Below, piece by piece: positions 1 to 9,499 of a stretch of 64,000 bases of DNA. A model generated the notes under the pieces. That model did not search any database. It saw only the letters and a program-made list of their open reading frames with translations, and was not told the DNA's origin. The translations under genes were made by a program, and so were the position numbers. Source of the DNA: JBBWZH01 sp035544115 (GTDB taxonomy: Bacteria; Actinomycetota; Actinomycetes; Mycobacteriales; CADCTP01); the NCBI GenBank assembly GCA_963714145.1, contig OY970235.1:6572001-6636000 (forward strand), given 5' to 3'. Position 1 is the first letter of the stretch. Every line of letters begins with the position of its first letter.

Positions 1-225
1 CAGGCCGAGCTGCACCTGGGCGTCGAGGCCGACTTCCGGCCGGCCCGCAAGGCCCACCCCGGCCTGCTGGTACGCGACCTGGACAGCCTCGCCGCCCGGC
101 TCGACGCCGCCGGCCACCCGGTGACCTGGGATGACCTCTTCCCCGGCCACCGCCGCTGCTACGTCACCGACCCGGTCGGCAACCGCCTCGAACTCCTCGA
201 ACCGCTGGCACCCCACCCCGGCTAG
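1..225 (+). CDS. VOC/glyoxalase-family protein, C-terminal fragment
   Basis: Only the last 74 residues lie in the window; the frame is open from base 1 to a TAG at 223-225. The fragment shows a VOC-type C-terminal half: a surface helix (LDSLAARLDAAGHPV), then a CYVTDPVGNRLELLEP strand. The DPxGNxxEL pattern is typical of the metal-binding glutamate strand in glyoxalase/bleomycin-resistance proteins. Substrate cannot be inferred. It converges on topA with a 10-bp gap. Confidence 0.8.
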   Translation, partial: QAELHLGVEADFRPARKAHPGLLVRDLDSLAARLDAAGHPVTWDDLFPGHRRCYVTDPVGNRLELLEPLAPHPG

Positions 226-235
226 GGCCCGACCG

Positions 236-3019
236 TCAGGCCTTCTTGGCGGGCGTCTTCTTGGCTGGTGCTTTCGCTGCCTTCACTGTCTTCACGGCCT
301 TTGCCGCACGCTTGGCGGGGGCCTTTGCCGGCGCCTTCCTCGCGGTGCGCTTGACCGGCCCACGGGCCCGCCGGTCGGCCAGCAGCTCGGCCGCCCGTTC
401 CAGCGTCACGTCCTCGACCGAGTCGCCCTTGCGCAGGCTGGCGTTGGTCTCGCCGTCGGTGACGTACGGCCCGAAGCGGCCCTCGCGCAGCACGATCGGC
501 TTGCCGCTGACCGGGTCAGCACCGATCTCACGCAGCGGTGGAGCCTCCGCCGCCGCCCGCCGACCCCGCGTTTTCGGCTGCGCCAGCAGGGCCAGCGCCT
601 CGTCCAGGGTGACCGTGAACAGCTGGTCCTCGCCCTGCAGCGACCGCGACTCCTTGCCCTGCTTGACATACGGCCCGTAACGGCCGTTCTGCGCGGTCAC
701 CTCCTCGCCGTCCGGCCCGGTACCGAGCGTGCGCGGCAACTGGAGCAGCTTGAGCGCGTCGTCGATGGTGACCGTGTCCAGCGACATACTCGCGAACAGG
801 CTGGCGGTCTTCTCGCCCGAGACGACATACGGCCCGTACCGGCCGGCGCGCGCGGTGACCTCCTGGCCGGTCTCCGGGTCGGTGCCGAGCTCGCGGTCTC
901 CGCTCGGCGCCGAGAACAGCTCTTCGACCTTCTCCGGGGTCACCTCGTCCGGTGGTAGGTCCTCGGGCAGGCTGGCCCGGGCCGCGTCGGCCCGCTCCAG
1001 GTACGGCCCGTACCGGCCGACCCGGACGACGACGCCCTCGAACAGCGAGATCGAGTTGACCCCGCGGGCGTCGATGTCGGCGAGCCGGTCGGCGACCAGC
1101 CGCTTGAGCCCGCCGGCCCGGGCGATGCCGCCCTCGTTGCCCTGGTCGGAGCCGAAGTAGAAGCGGGTGAGCCAGTCGACCGACTGCTGCGCGCCGCCGG
1201 CGATGTTGTCCAGGTCCTCCTCGATCGCGGCGGTGAAGCCGTAGTCGACGAGCCGGGTGAAGTGCCGTTCCAGCAGCCCGACCACGGCGAACGCGACCCA
1301 GGACGGGACCAGCGCGCTGCCCTTCTTCCAGACGTAGCCGCGGTCCTGGATCGTCTGCAGGATCGAGGCGTACGTGGACGGCCGGCCGATGCCGAGCTCC
1401 TCCAGCGCCTTGACCAGGCTCGCCTCGGTGTACCGCGGCGGCGGCACGGTCGTGTGACCCTGCGGCTCGAGCTGCCGCGCGATCAGGCCCTGCCCGCGCT
1501 CCAGCCGGGGCAGCCGCTTCTCCGCATCGTCCCGCTCGGCGTCGTCGTCGTTGCTCTCGACGTAGGCCCGCAGGAAGCCGGGGAAGGTGATCGTCTTGCC
1601 GGTGGCGGCGAACTCGGCCCGCTCGCCGGTCATGCTCGAACCGGCCAACCGGATCGACATGCTGGTGCCGACCGCGTCCGCCATCTGGCAGGCGAGGGTC
1701 CGCTGCCAGATCAGCTCGTAGAGCCGGAACTCGTCGGCGGACAGCTCGCCGGCGACCGAACCCGGGGTCCGGAACGAGTCACCGGCCGGCCGGATCGCCT
1801 CGTGCGCCTCCTGCGCGTTCTTGACCCGCTTGACGTACCGCCGCGGCTCCGGCGGGACGTACGCGTCGCCGTACAGCTCGCGCGCCTGCTGCCGGGCCGC
1901 GGTCAACGCCGACTCGGACAGGTTGGTCGAGTCGGTACGCATGTAGGTGATGTAGCCGTTCTCGTACAGCCGCTGCGCCACCCGCATGGTGCGGTCGGCG
2001 GCGAACCGGAACTTGCGGCTCGCCTCCTGCTGCAGCGTGCTGGTCATGAACGGGGCGTACGGGCGGCGCCGGTACGGCTTCTCCTCCACCCGGCTGACCG
2101 CGAAGTCGGCGCCCTCGAGCCGGGCGGCCAGGCCCCGGGCGCCGGCTTCGTCCAGGTGCACCACGTTGCTCTTGGTGCGGCCGGTCTCGGGATCGAAGTC
2201 GCGGCCGGTGGCGATCCGATCGTCGTCCAGCGCGACCAGGGTTGCGGTGAGGCTGGTCGGCTCACCGGCGTCCGGCGCCACCGCGGCCGGCGGCATCCGG
2301 CTCGGGTCGAGGTCGAACGTGCCCTCGATGTCCCAGTAGTTGGCGGCCCGGAACCGCATCCGGGCCCGCTCCCGCTCGACCACGATGCGGGTGGCCACCG
2401 ACTGCACCCGGCCGGCCGACAGCCGCGGCATGACCTTCTTCCAGAGCACCGGGCTGACCTCGTAGCCGTACAGCCGGTCCAGGATCCGCCGCGTCTCCTG
2501 GGCGTCGACCAGGTGCGCGTCGATGTCCCGCGGGTTGTCGACAGCCGACTGGATCGCCTGCGGGGTGATCTCGTGGAACACCATCCGCTTGATCGGCACG
2601 GTCGGCTTGAGCGTCTCCACCAGGTGCCAGGCGATGGCCTCGCCCTCGCGGTCCTCATCCGTGGCCAGGTAGAGCTCGGCGGCGTTCTTCAGCAGATCCT
2701 TCAGCTTCGTGACCTGCTGCCGGCGGTCCGGGCTGACGACGTAGAGCGGAACGAAGCCGTGGTCGACGTCCACCCCCAGCCGGGCCCAGGACTCGCCCTT
2801 GTACTTCGCCGGCACGTCCGCCGCATTGCGCGGCAGATCACGGATGTGCCCGATGCTGGACTCGACCACGTAACCGGGACCCAGGTACCCCGAGATCGTC
2901 TTCGCCTTGGCTGGCGATTCAACGATGACGAGACGAACGCCGTTGCCGTTGCCCCCACCCGGACGGGTCGGGCTGCGACGGGTCCGTGGCGTGGGTGCCT
3001 TCGAGTCGGTCGTGGCCAC
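236..3019 (-). CDS. topA: DNA topoisomerase I
   Basis: Type IA topoisomerase that relaxes negative supercoils. The Toprim domain begins with RLVIVESPAKAKT near residue 30, and the catalytic tyrosine is in YITYMRTDST around residue 355. The C-terminal half carries four GR(Y/F)GPY repeats instead of zinc fingers, and ends in a Lys/Ala/Pro-rich basic tail; both are usual for actinobacterial TopA. I chose the GTG at 3019 (927 aa) because AGGAG lies 4-8 bases upstream (CTCAGGAGCACCGTG) and the conserved protein starts soon after. The open frame extends 46 codons further upstream, but that part runs over the likely promoter and looks noncoding. Read leftward. Confidence 0.97.
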   Translation of the reverse strand: MATTDSKAPTPRTRRSPTRPGGGNGNGVRLVIVESPAKAKTISGYLGPGYVVESSIGHIRDLPRNAADVPAKYKGESWARLGVDVDHGFVPLYVVSPDRRQQVTKLKDLLKNAAELYLATDEDREGEAIAWHLVETLKPTVPIKRMVFHEITPQAIQSAVDNPRDIDAHLVDAQETRRILDRLYGYEVSPVLWKKVMPRLSAGRVQSVATRIVVERERARMRFRAANYWDIEGTFDLDPSRMPPAAVAPDAGEPTSLTATLVALDDDRIATGRDFDPETGRTKSNVVHLDEAGARGLAARLEGADFAVSRVEEKPYRRRPYAPFMTSTLQQEASRKFRFAADRTMRVAQRLYENGYITYMRTDSTNLSESALTAARQQARELYGDAYVPPEPRRYVKRVKNAQEAHEAIRPAGDSFRTPGSVAGELSADEFRLYELIWQRTLACQMADAVGTSMSIRLAGSSMTGERAEFAATGKTITFPGFLRAYVESNDDDAERDDAEKRLPRLERGQGLIARQLEPQGHTTVPPPRYTEASLVKALEELGIGRPSTYASILQTIQDRGYVWKKGSALVPSWVAFAVVGLLERHFTRLVDYGFTAAIEEDLDNIAGGAQQSVDWLTRFYFGSDQGNEGGIARAGGLKRLVADRLADIDARGVNSISLFEGVVVRVGRYGPYLERADAARASLPEDLPPDEVTPEKVEELFSAPSGDRELGTDPETGQEVTARAGRYGPYVVSGEKTASLFASMSLDTVTIDDALKLLQLPRTLGTGPDGEEVTAQNGRYGPYVKQGKESRSLQGEDQLFTVTLDEALALLAQPKTRGRRAAAEAPPLREIGADPVSGKPIVLREGRFGPYVTDGETNASLRKGDSVEDVTLERAAELLADRRARGPVKRTARKAPAKAPAKRAAKAVKTVKAAKAPAKKTPAKKA

Positions 3020-3086
3020 GGTGCTCCTGAGGTCGACGGTGCGTGGTGATGCCGTGGTGCTGCTAGGTACAGAGGTCAGCGCGGGC

Positions 3087-3117
3087 AGTGTGCGGTCTTC
3101 CCTCCATCTCCTGTCAA
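3087..3117 (-). promoter_or_regulatory. candidate topA promoter
   Basis: On the minus strand a perfect TTGACA (3117-3112) is followed after 19 bases by CACACT (3092-3087). It lies about 70 bases upstream of the GTG of topA. The -35 is consensus; the -10 and the long spacer are weaker, so this is inferred. The rest of 3020-3250 shows no gene. Confidence 0.4.
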
Positions 3118-3250
3118 ACCGGCGGTAGGCCCGTTTCCATCCTGCCTGCCGCGCCAACCGCTGTTCCGGGACGCCCGGCAGCGCTCACCGGTCACGCCCA
3201 CGGCTCACCGTGGCACGGCTCGATCGCAACGGAACCGCAGGTCATCGGGG

Positions 3251-4330
3251 TCAAGGAGGCTGCCCGGGCGGCTCCAGGACGACGCCCGCGGCCTCCATGC
3301 GGGCGAGCGTCTCCAGCAACAGTACGGCGGACAGGTAAGTGGACAGGTCACCGGCTCCCGCCTGCGGCCTCGCCCAGTCCGGACCGACCGGCCCGCGGGC
3401 CGCCGCCGGCGCGATCGCGACGCCGTTGCGGCGCAGCGTGCCGGCAATCTGTTCGGCGAGTTGCCGGCAATCGCCCGGCGGATCGGGCAGACCATGCAGG
3501 GCGAGGACAAAGTCTCCCAGGTGGCGCGCCAGGATGCCTTTGAACAGCCCACCGTCTCCGGTGCCCTCGGCGATCAGCAAGCCGTCCTCGGCCCGGACGA
3601 ATCCGGTCAGCGCCGCTCCGGCCGCCCGACCCGCCCGCGCCAGATGCCGGCCGTCGCCGGTTGCCTGGTGGAGCGCCAGGCTCGCCCCGACCACAGTTCC
3701 CTGGTTGTACGTGTACCGCTCGATCGACGGGCCGGGGTCGGTACCGGGATGGATTCCGTCCCGGACGGTGCCGGTCGTCGCGTCGACCAGCGTTTCGTGC
3801 AGCCAGGCGTCGATGGTCTGCGCCCAAGTCAGGTCGGCTGGATCCTGGTCGCGGAGGTAGAGGCGGGCGCCCAGCATGGCCGCCGGAGCGTTGGTCGGTG
3901 CGTTCGTGTAGGTGTCGCCGCGGCGCCAGATGACCCCGCCATGATCATGGTCCCAGCCGGCCAGGATCTCCGCCCAGAGCTCACGGACCAGGCCGATCGT
4001 GGGGACGCCGGCGACCGGCCCGGCGCGCAGCAACGCGAGCCCCATCCAGGCCATGTCGTCGCGGTAGTCGTTCCCGACCCGGCCGCCGTTGCGGGCCACG
4101 ATGCCGGGGACGAACGCCGCGATCCGGGCCCGGACCTCCCCGTTCCGGTCGCCCGCACGACCGGCCGCGTCGGCCAGCACATCCAGGGCATGCGCCTGCC
4201 ACCAGTAGTGCCAGTGCGGCGAACGGAGCAGCCGGTGGCCGGCCCGCACCCGGAAGATCCGCCGGCGGCCGTCCCAGAAGTGGTCGGTGAGCAGCCGCTG
4301 CGCCTTGTCGGCCCAGACCCGCCAACCCAT
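3251..4330 (-). CDS. Glycoside hydrolase family 76-type protein
   Basis: 359 residues with GH76 (alpha-1,6-mannanase-like) features: HYWWQAHALDVL near residue 40 and the paired acidic motif NDYRDDMAWMGLAL near residue 90, the DD being the catalytic pair in the family. A later YTYNQGTVVGA segment also fits. No signal peptide is visible, so the protein is probably cytoplasmic, as for many bacterial GH76-like proteins of unknown substrate. Start ATG 4330 has AAGGAGG seven bases upstream. It lies upstream of topA in the same direction with a 231-bp gap. Confidence 0.82.
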   Translation of the reverse strand: MGWRVWADKAQRLLTDHFWDGRRRIFRVRAGHRLLRSPHWHYWWQAHALDVLADAAGRAGDRNGEVRARIAAFVPGIVARNGGRVGNDYRDDMAWMGLALLRAGPVAGVPTIGLVRELWAEILAGWDHDHGGVIWRRGDTYTNAPTNAPAAMLGARLYLRDQDPADLTWAQTIDAWLHETLVDATTGTVRDGIHPGTDPGPSIERYTYNQGTVVGASLALHQATGDGRHLARAGRAAGAALTGFVRAEDGLLIAEGTGDGGLFKGILARHLGDFVLALHGLPDPPGDCRQLAEQIAGTLRRNGVAIAPAAARGPVGPDWARPQAGAGDLSTYLSAVLLLETLARMEAAGVVLEPPGQPP

Positions 4331-4608
4331 GGCTGCCTCCTTCCGGCGCGCTGGTGCGGCATCGCGGCCCACCGCCGCGACCGATCCGAAGTTCGGATCA
4401 GGCCGCGACGATAGACACAGATGTCGAAGGTCTGCCACGCGTCATCCACAGGCAGATCGGTTATCCACAGATTGCCGTCGACCCCTTCCGGGGTCCGCCG
4501 TCCGCTGCAAACGTGCCTTGCATGACCGATCACGACCGCAGCCGGCAGCGGCGCCGCACCCCCCGCCTGGCGGTTGTCGGCGTCATGGCCAGGGGGAAGC
4601 GCCTCGGG
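4331..4608. other. Intergenic region with two DnaA-box-like sites
   Basis: No coding region supported. CATCCACA (4443-4450) and TTATCCACA (4461-4469) lie 18 bases apart in the same orientation; the second equals the DnaA-box consensus. Nothing else of origin character is seen. Confidence 0.35.
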
Positions 4609-5184
4609 TCAGGGCCAGTCCGGCGGCAGGGCTCCGGGCGGCGGCTCGCCGACGTACTCACGCAGTCGGGCCAGCCGCCGCCGGCCGACGATCCGGTAGG
4701 CCGGGCCGCCGCCGCGCGGGCCCAGGAAGGTCGCGGCCAGCCCGGCGGCGGCGAGCGCCGCGCCGGCCGGCTCCCAGACACCGGCGTCGCTGGCCGCGAG
4801 CCGGAACAGGTAGCCATGCGCGTCGGCCTGACCAGTGGAGATCGCCCACATCCGCAGCCGCGGGCCGTCCAGCAGCCAACGTGGTGGGATCGCCTTCATC
4901 GCGCCACGGGCCCACCGCTGCGCGACCGGCAGCAGCTGTCGGCTGAACGGCGTACGCACCGAGATCTGGCCGTCCACCGCCTCCGTCCGTTCGCCGTGCA
5001 GCCCGCGGGCGGCGTACGCCTGGAGCAGCGCGGTCGGCCGCCAGTCGTCGGCCGGGACGACCACCGACAGCCGAGCGGTGCCGCCCATCCTGACGACCTG
5101 GCCGGTGCCGAGCAGCAGCCCTTCCAGGTCGGCGACCGCAGGCGGCTGGGTGCCGGCGGTGAAGAACGACAACTGGCTCGTCAC
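4609..5184 (-). CDS. Conserved hypothetical protein
   Basis: 191 residues from a GTG whose product begins VTSQLSFFTAGTQPP. No catalytic motif or membrane segment is recognised. The middle contains QADAHGYLF and FLGPRGGGPAYRIVGRRRLARL, which look like a conserved fold core. The frame opens another 35 codons upstream (to 5289), but that extension lacks the codon bias of the rest and I recall homologs beginning at MTSQLSFF, so the shorter form is preferred. No good ribosome binding site is visible for either start. Function unknown. Confidence 0.7.
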   Translation of the reverse strand: MTSQLSFFTAGTQPPAVADLEGLLLGTGQVVRMGGTARLSVVVPADDWRPTALLQAYAARGLHGERTEAVDGQISVRTPFSRQLLPVAQRWARGAMKAIPPRWLLDGPRLRMWAISTGQADAHGYLFRLAASDAGVWEPAGAALAAAGLAATFLGPRGGGPAYRIVGRRRLARLREYVGEPPPGALPPDWP

Positions 5185-5301
5185 AACGGGCAGGTTAGGC
5201 GCTACCACCCGACCAGCGGTGCGGCGCGTCGATGTCGGGCTGTCGCCGAGCCGTCCCGGCATCACCTCGTCGGCCGCTTGGCTGCTCATGCCGGTCTACG
5301 C

Positions 5302-5865
5302 CTAGGTGAGGCTCTTGCAGTCGGTCTGCTCTTCGAACGCCTTGTTGAGGCCCTTGTCCGGGTAGGTCTTGCCCAGTTGATCCAGCGCGGTGCCGACTCC
5401 GAGGAACACGGTGCCGAGATCGTCCCGGATCCTGGCCGCCCCGGTCGCGTACGACTTGAGATCGTTGATCGGCAGCGCGGCGAACCGCCGCTGGGCGTTG
5501 GCCAGACCGGTCCGGGTCTGGGTCAGTGCCGCGGTCAGGTCCCGGGCGTACGCGACGCCGTTGTCGACCTTCGGCGCGCCGGCCTTGCCGACCGCGGTGA
5601 GCAGCGTGTCGGTGCGCTTGACCACGCCCTGGTAGAACGCCGTGTACCTGGCCTTCACCGTGCGGACGTCGGAGCTGGCCTGCAGCGCCGTCGAGAGCCG
5701 GGCACTGTCGCCGGCAACGCCCTGCCGCCAGCTGAGCAGCCCGGAGCAGACCGCCTTCGCGTAGTCCCCGGCCGCGACATCGCCGCCATTGCTAGGGCCG
5801 CACGCCGCGACCAACCCGGCAAGGAGAAACGTCACCAACAGCACCAAGCGGACGGGACGGGTCAC
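5302..5865 (-). CDS. Putative lipoprotein
   Basis: 187 residues. The N-terminus has basic residues, a hydrophobic stretch (LVLLVTFLLAGLVAAC) and a lipobox ending LVAAC, so export and lipid attachment at the cysteine are predicted. The mature part is largely helical and contains only two more cysteines (AVCSGLL and the C-terminal TDCKSLT). Start GTG 5865 is chosen because TAGTGT, a plausible -10, lies just upstream (leaderless transcript inferred) and the signal peptide then has normal length. Function unknown. Confidence 0.7.
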   Translation of the reverse strand: MTRPVRLVLLVTFLLAGLVAACGPSNGGDVAAGDYAKAVCSGLLSWRQGVAGDSARLSTALQASSDVRTVKARYTAFYQGVVKRTDTLLTAVGKAGAPKVDNGVAYARDLTAALTQTRTGLANAQRRFAALPINDLKSYATGAARIRDDLGTVFLGVGTALDQLGKTYPDKGLNKAFEEQTDCKSLT

Positions 5866-5928
5866 GGCAGCCACACTAGCGGCGTCATGGGTGGTGGTCG
5901 GCCCAGGTCGGCCGACCACCACCACAAT

Positions 5929-8253
5929 TCAGACGTTGCTCGTCGCCGGCTCCGCGCCGACCGCGACCGACCGGCGCTTCGAGATGTACACGGCCGCCAC
6001 GATCACCACGATGGCCCCGATCGCGATGACCGCTCGCAGCCCGGCATTGGCGTCCGATCCGATGCTCAACTGCACCACCCCGGGGGCGATCAGCAGCGAG
6101 ACCAGGTTCATCACCTTGATCAGCGGGTTCAGTGCCGGGCCGGCGGTGTCCTTGAACGGGTCGCCGACCGTGTCGCCGATGACCGTCGCGGCGTGCGCCT
6201 CGCTGCCCTTCCCGCCGTACGCACCGTCCTCCACCATCTTCTTGGCGTTGTCCCAGGCGCCGCCGGAGTTGGCCAGCAGCACCGCCATCAGCACACCCGA
6301 GGCGATCGCTCCGGCGAGATAGCAGCCCAGTGCGCCGGCGCCGAGGCCGAAGCCGACCGCGATCGGGGCCAGTACCGCGAGCAGCCCGGGGGTCGCCAGC
6401 TCACGCAGCGAATCACGGGTGCAGATGTCGACGACGCGGCCGTAGTCGGGGCGCTCGGTGTAGTCCATGATTCCGGGCTTGGTGCGGAACTGCTCGCGCA
6501 CTTCGAACACCACCCGGCCGGCCGCCCGCGAGACCGCGTTGATGGCCAGACCGGAGAACAGGAACACGACCGCGCCGCCGATGATCAGCCCGACCAGGTT
6601 CTTCGGGTTGGCCACGTTGAGGACCCCGAAGTACTGCTCATCGAGGTTCGCCAACCCGGCCCCGGTCTTGTCCCGGGCCGTGCTGATCGCGTCGGTGAAC
6701 GAGCCGAACAATGCTGTCGCGGCGAGTACGGCGGTCGCGATCGCGATTCCCTTGGTGATCGCCTTGGTGCTGTTGCCGACCGCGTCCAGTTCGGTGAGCA
6801 CCCGGGCGCCCCGCTCGTCGATGTCGCCGGACATCTCGGCGATGCCCTGCGCGTTGTCGCTGACCGGGCCGAACGTGTCCATCGAGACGATCACGCCGAC
6901 GGTGGTGAGCAGGCCGGTGCCGGCGAGGGCCACCGCGAACAGCGATACCACGATCGACCCGCCGCCGAGCAGGAAGGCACCGTAGACCGCACCGCCGATC
7001 AGCAGCGCCGAGTAGACGGCGGATTCCAGCCCGACCGCGAACCCGGAGAGGATCACGGTCGCGGCGCCGGTGAGCGACGACTGCCCGATCTCCCGGACCG
7101 GTCGCCTGCTGGTCTCGGTGAAGTAGCCGGTGAGCAACTGGATGGCGGCTGCCAGCGCGAGCCCGATCAGCACCGCACCGATGGCGATCAGCCGCGGGTC
7201 GCGGTCGCCTACCGCGGCCACCACTCCGCTGCTGACGTTCTCGAGGTCACGGATGTGGCCGGGCAGGAAGATGAACGCCGCGAGCACGACGAGCACGGCG
7301 GAGATGCCGGCCGAGGCAAAGAAGCCGCGGTTGATCGTGGCCAGCGCGTTCCGGTCGGACGCGCGCGGCTCGGTCAGGAAGATTCCGGCTACCGCGGTGA
7401 GCACGCCGATGGCCGGCACGATCAGCGGGAAGATCAGGCCTTCCGAGCCGAACGCAGCCTTACCCAGGATCAGTGCCGCGACCAGCGTGACCGCGTACGA
7501 CTCGAACAGGTCGGCGGCCATTCCGGCGCAGTCACCCACGTTGTCACCGACGTTGTCGGCAATCGTCGCGGCGTTGCGCGGGTCGTCCTCCGGGATGGAC
7601 TTCTCCACCTTGCCGACCAGGTCGGCGCCGACATCCGCGGCTTTGGTGAAGATGCCGCCACCGACACGCATGAACATCGCCAGCAGGGCACCGCCGAAGC
7701 CGAAGCCCTCGAGCACGGTGGGCGCGTCGCCGTTGTAGAACAGCAACACCAGCGAGGCGCCCAGCAGGCCAAGGCCGACTGTCACCATGCCGCAGACACC
7801 GCCAGTGCGGAACGCAATCCGCATAGCGATACGGTTACCGTCGGTTTCCCGTGCTGCCGCCGCCATCCGGACGTTTCCGCGGGTGGCCAGCGTCATCCCG
7901 ATGTATCCGACCAGGGCCGAGAACGAGGCCCCGATGATGAAGAAGAGGGACCTGCCTACCCGTACCGCAACACCGCCCTCGTTCACCGGGAGCAGCAGCA
8001 GGAGGAAGAAGACGAGCGCGACGAACACACCGAGCGTCTTGAACTGGCGGTTCAGGTAGGCAGTGGCACCTTCCTGCACGGCCTTCGCGATTTCCTGCAT
8101 TCGTGGTGTGCCCTGGCTGGCCGCCAAGACGTCGCGGACCAGGTAGGAGGCAAACACCAGGGCGCCGAGCGAGATCACAAGGATGACGACCACGGTGAAG
8201 TAGTCGCCGAAGCCGGCGATCTTCGGGGCTTCCGCGAGGGAAAGCCGGAGCAT
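5929..8253 (-). CDS. hppA: Membrane-bound proton-translocating pyrophosphatase
   Basis: 774 residues, about sixteen hydrophobic helices. It couples hydrolysis of pyrophosphate to ion pumping across the cytoplasmic membrane. The substrate-binding signature is present: DVGADLVGKVEKSIPEDD near residue 215, then NVGDNVGDCAGMAADLFE. The GNSTKA segment has Lys at the position that in this family marks potassium-independent H+-pumping enzymes (Ala in the K+-dependent type). A second acidic cluster (DTVGDPFKDTAGPALNP) lies near the C-terminus. ATG 8253 has AGGAGG upstream. It follows the bldG pair in the same direction after 227 bp. Confidence 0.97.
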   Translation of the reverse strand: MLRLSLAEAPKIAGFGDYFTVVVILVISLGALVFASYLVRDVLAASQGTPRMQEIAKAVQEGATAYLNRQFKTLGVFVALVFFLLLLLPVNEGGVAVRVGRSLFFIIGASFSALVGYIGMTLATRGNVRMAAAARETDGNRIAMRIAFRTGGVCGMVTVGLGLLGASLVLLFYNGDAPTVLEGFGFGGALLAMFMRVGGGIFTKAADVGADLVGKVEKSIPEDDPRNAATIADNVGDNVGDCAGMAADLFESYAVTLVAALILGKAAFGSEGLIFPLIVPAIGVLTAVAGIFLTEPRASDRNALATINRGFFASAGISAVLVVLAAFIFLPGHIRDLENVSSGVVAAVGDRDPRLIAIGAVLIGLALAAAIQLLTGYFTETSRRPVREIGQSSLTGAATVILSGFAVGLESAVYSALLIGGAVYGAFLLGGGSIVVSLFAVALAGTGLLTTVGVIVSMDTFGPVSDNAQGIAEMSGDIDERGARVLTELDAVGNSTKAITKGIAIATAVLAATALFGSFTDAISTARDKTGAGLANLDEQYFGVLNVANPKNLVGLIIGGAVVFLFSGLAINAVSRAAGRVVFEVREQFRTKPGIMDYTERPDYGRVVDICTRDSLRELATPGLLAVLAPIAVGFGLGAGALGCYLAGAIASGVLMAVLLANSGGAWDNAKKMVEDGAYGGKGSEAHAATVIGDTVGDPFKDTAGPALNPLIKVMNLVSLLIAPGVVQLSIGSDANAGLRAVIAIGAIVVIVAAVYISKRRSVAVGAEPATSNV

Positions 8254-8480
8254 GCGTCCTCCTGTACGACGGCGATGGCGAACAGCCACAGGACGCCGGG
8301 GCTGGCGGGTGGAGCTGGTCGCGTCGATGCACGGAGGGCGGTCGGCCCACGGGTCCGCGCAGACCGCGCGGAGTTTACGGGACGCATCCCCCCCGCCCAA
8401 CTCTGGGCGCACACACTGCGATCCGTGTCACGACGTCGACCGATGACGCTGCGTTACCGCCGCCCAGCGGCCGCCCGCGA

Positions 8481-9059
8481 TCAGCCCTCCAGCGGCCAGG
8501 ACATCGACACCCGGGTGCCGATTCCGGCCTCAGCGGGGGTAACCGCGAGATCCTGGACGACGGCGTCCAGAAGGGCCAACCCGAGGCTGTCCGCGGTGAC
8601 GTCCAAGCGGCCACCGGGCTGCGACTCCGGCCCGCTGGCGGAGGCATCGACAGCCGACGCCGCGGCCGACGCGTCGCCCGTCGGGTCGAGCGGCACCGGG
8701 ACGAGGTTGCCGAGCGCGGTCGACGCGGACACGGGCCCGGCGCCCGGGCCCTCAGCCGGCACCGCATCGGCCGGACCGGTGAAGGCGGCCGGCACACAGT
8801 CGATCACTGCGACGCCGAACTTTCCGCGGTCGATGAATTCGACCGTCACCGGTTCCTGCACGCCGTACCGCTCGTGCTGGCGCACCGCCCGGGCACACGC
8901 CTCGCCGACGGCGAGCCGAACCTCATCCAGCAGGCCCTCATCGACGCCGCTGCGCCTGGCCATCGCGGCCGCCACCAGACGGGCCGTACGGACATGCGCC
9001 GGGCTGGCTGGCAGCCGCAGGATCACGGTCGCCGGCGAGCTTTCGCCGGAGTCGACCAT
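8481..9059 (-). CDS. Anti-sigma regulatory factor (HATPase/RsbW-like kinase)
   Basis: 192 residues. The first 110 have the GHKL fold of RsbW/SpoIIAB-type anti-sigma factors: SPAHVRTARLVAAAMARRSG, then an N-box-like LDEVRLAVGEACARAV. The Asp/Gly-rich lid is interrupted by a low-complexity Ala/Gly/Pro insert before a C-terminal LGLALLDAVVQDLAV helix and strand. It is the expected partner of the adjacent BldG-like protein, as for the bldG-linked anti-sigma gene of Streptomyces. ATG 9059 is taken; a TTG at 9068 overlapping the upstream stop (TTGA) is equally possible and would suggest translational coupling. Confidence 0.88.
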   Translation of the reverse strand: MVDSGESSPATVILRLPASPAHVRTARLVAAAMARRSGVDEGLLDEVRLAVGEACARAVRQHERYGVQEPVTVEFIDRGKFGVAVIDCVPAAFTGPADAVPAEGPGAGPVSASTALGNLVPVPLDPTGDASAAASAVDASASGPESQPGGRLDVTADSLGLALLDAVVQDLAVTPAEAGIGTRVSMSWPLEG

Positions 9060-9064
9060 CCCGG

Positions 9065-9412
9065 TCAACCGGTCGTGGAGCTGGCGAGCGCCTCGTCCAC
9101 CGTGCCGTGAACGGTGAAGACCTCGTCCAGCCCGGTGATGCGGAAGAGCTTCAGCACCCGCTCCTGCGGGCAGACGAGAGACAGACTGCCACCGACCTCG
9201 CGGGCCCGGTTGAGGCCGGCGACGAGGACGCCGAGCCCGGTCGAGTCGAGGAACTCGACCCCGCCCAGGTCGATGACGAGTTGATGTTCACCGCCGTCCA
9301 GCAGATCGGACACCCGGTCCCGCAGGCCGGGCGCTGTGTAGACGTCGACTTCCCCGGCCACTTCGAGCACGGTGTGCTCCCCCTGGGTGCGGGTATTCAA
9401 GGTGAGATCCAC
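9065..9412 (-). CDS. bldG: Anti-anti-sigma factor, BldG-like
   Basis: 115 residues, a single STAS domain. The phosphorylatable serine lies in VEFLDSTGLGVLV around residue 57, and FRITGLDEVF near the C-terminus matches BldG of Streptomyces closely as I remember it. In Streptomyces BldG controls morphological differentiation and antibiotic production by titrating anti-sigma factors. GTG 9412 has GGAGG six bases upstream. It is followed by the anti-sigma gene within a few bases and is divergent from the helicase gene, the same layout as SCO3548-SCO3550. Confidence 0.93.
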   Translation of the reverse strand: MDLTLNTRTQGEHTVLEVAGEVDVYTAPGLRDRVSDLLDGGEHQLVIDLGGVEFLDSTGLGVLVAGLNRAREVGGSLSLVCPQERVLKLFRITGLDEVFTVHGTVDEALASSTTG

Positions 9413-9499
9413 CGATTGCCTCCGCGTGGTCACAACGTGGTCAGGGCAGCTCCCAACCAGGTGCTCGGCCCCGATCTAACCAAACCACGTCGTGCAAGA

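Noticed and set aside
1262..3049. 595-codon plus-strand open frame
   Set aside because: Antisense shadow of topA; composition is Arg/Leu/His-rich with no recognisable motif.
4354..9117. A 1,587-codon open frame on the plus strand
   Set aside because: It runs antisense to hppA, the lipoprotein and the anti-sigma gene, is rich in Arg/Gly/His/Asp as expected of the complement of GC-rich coding DNA, and has no domain.
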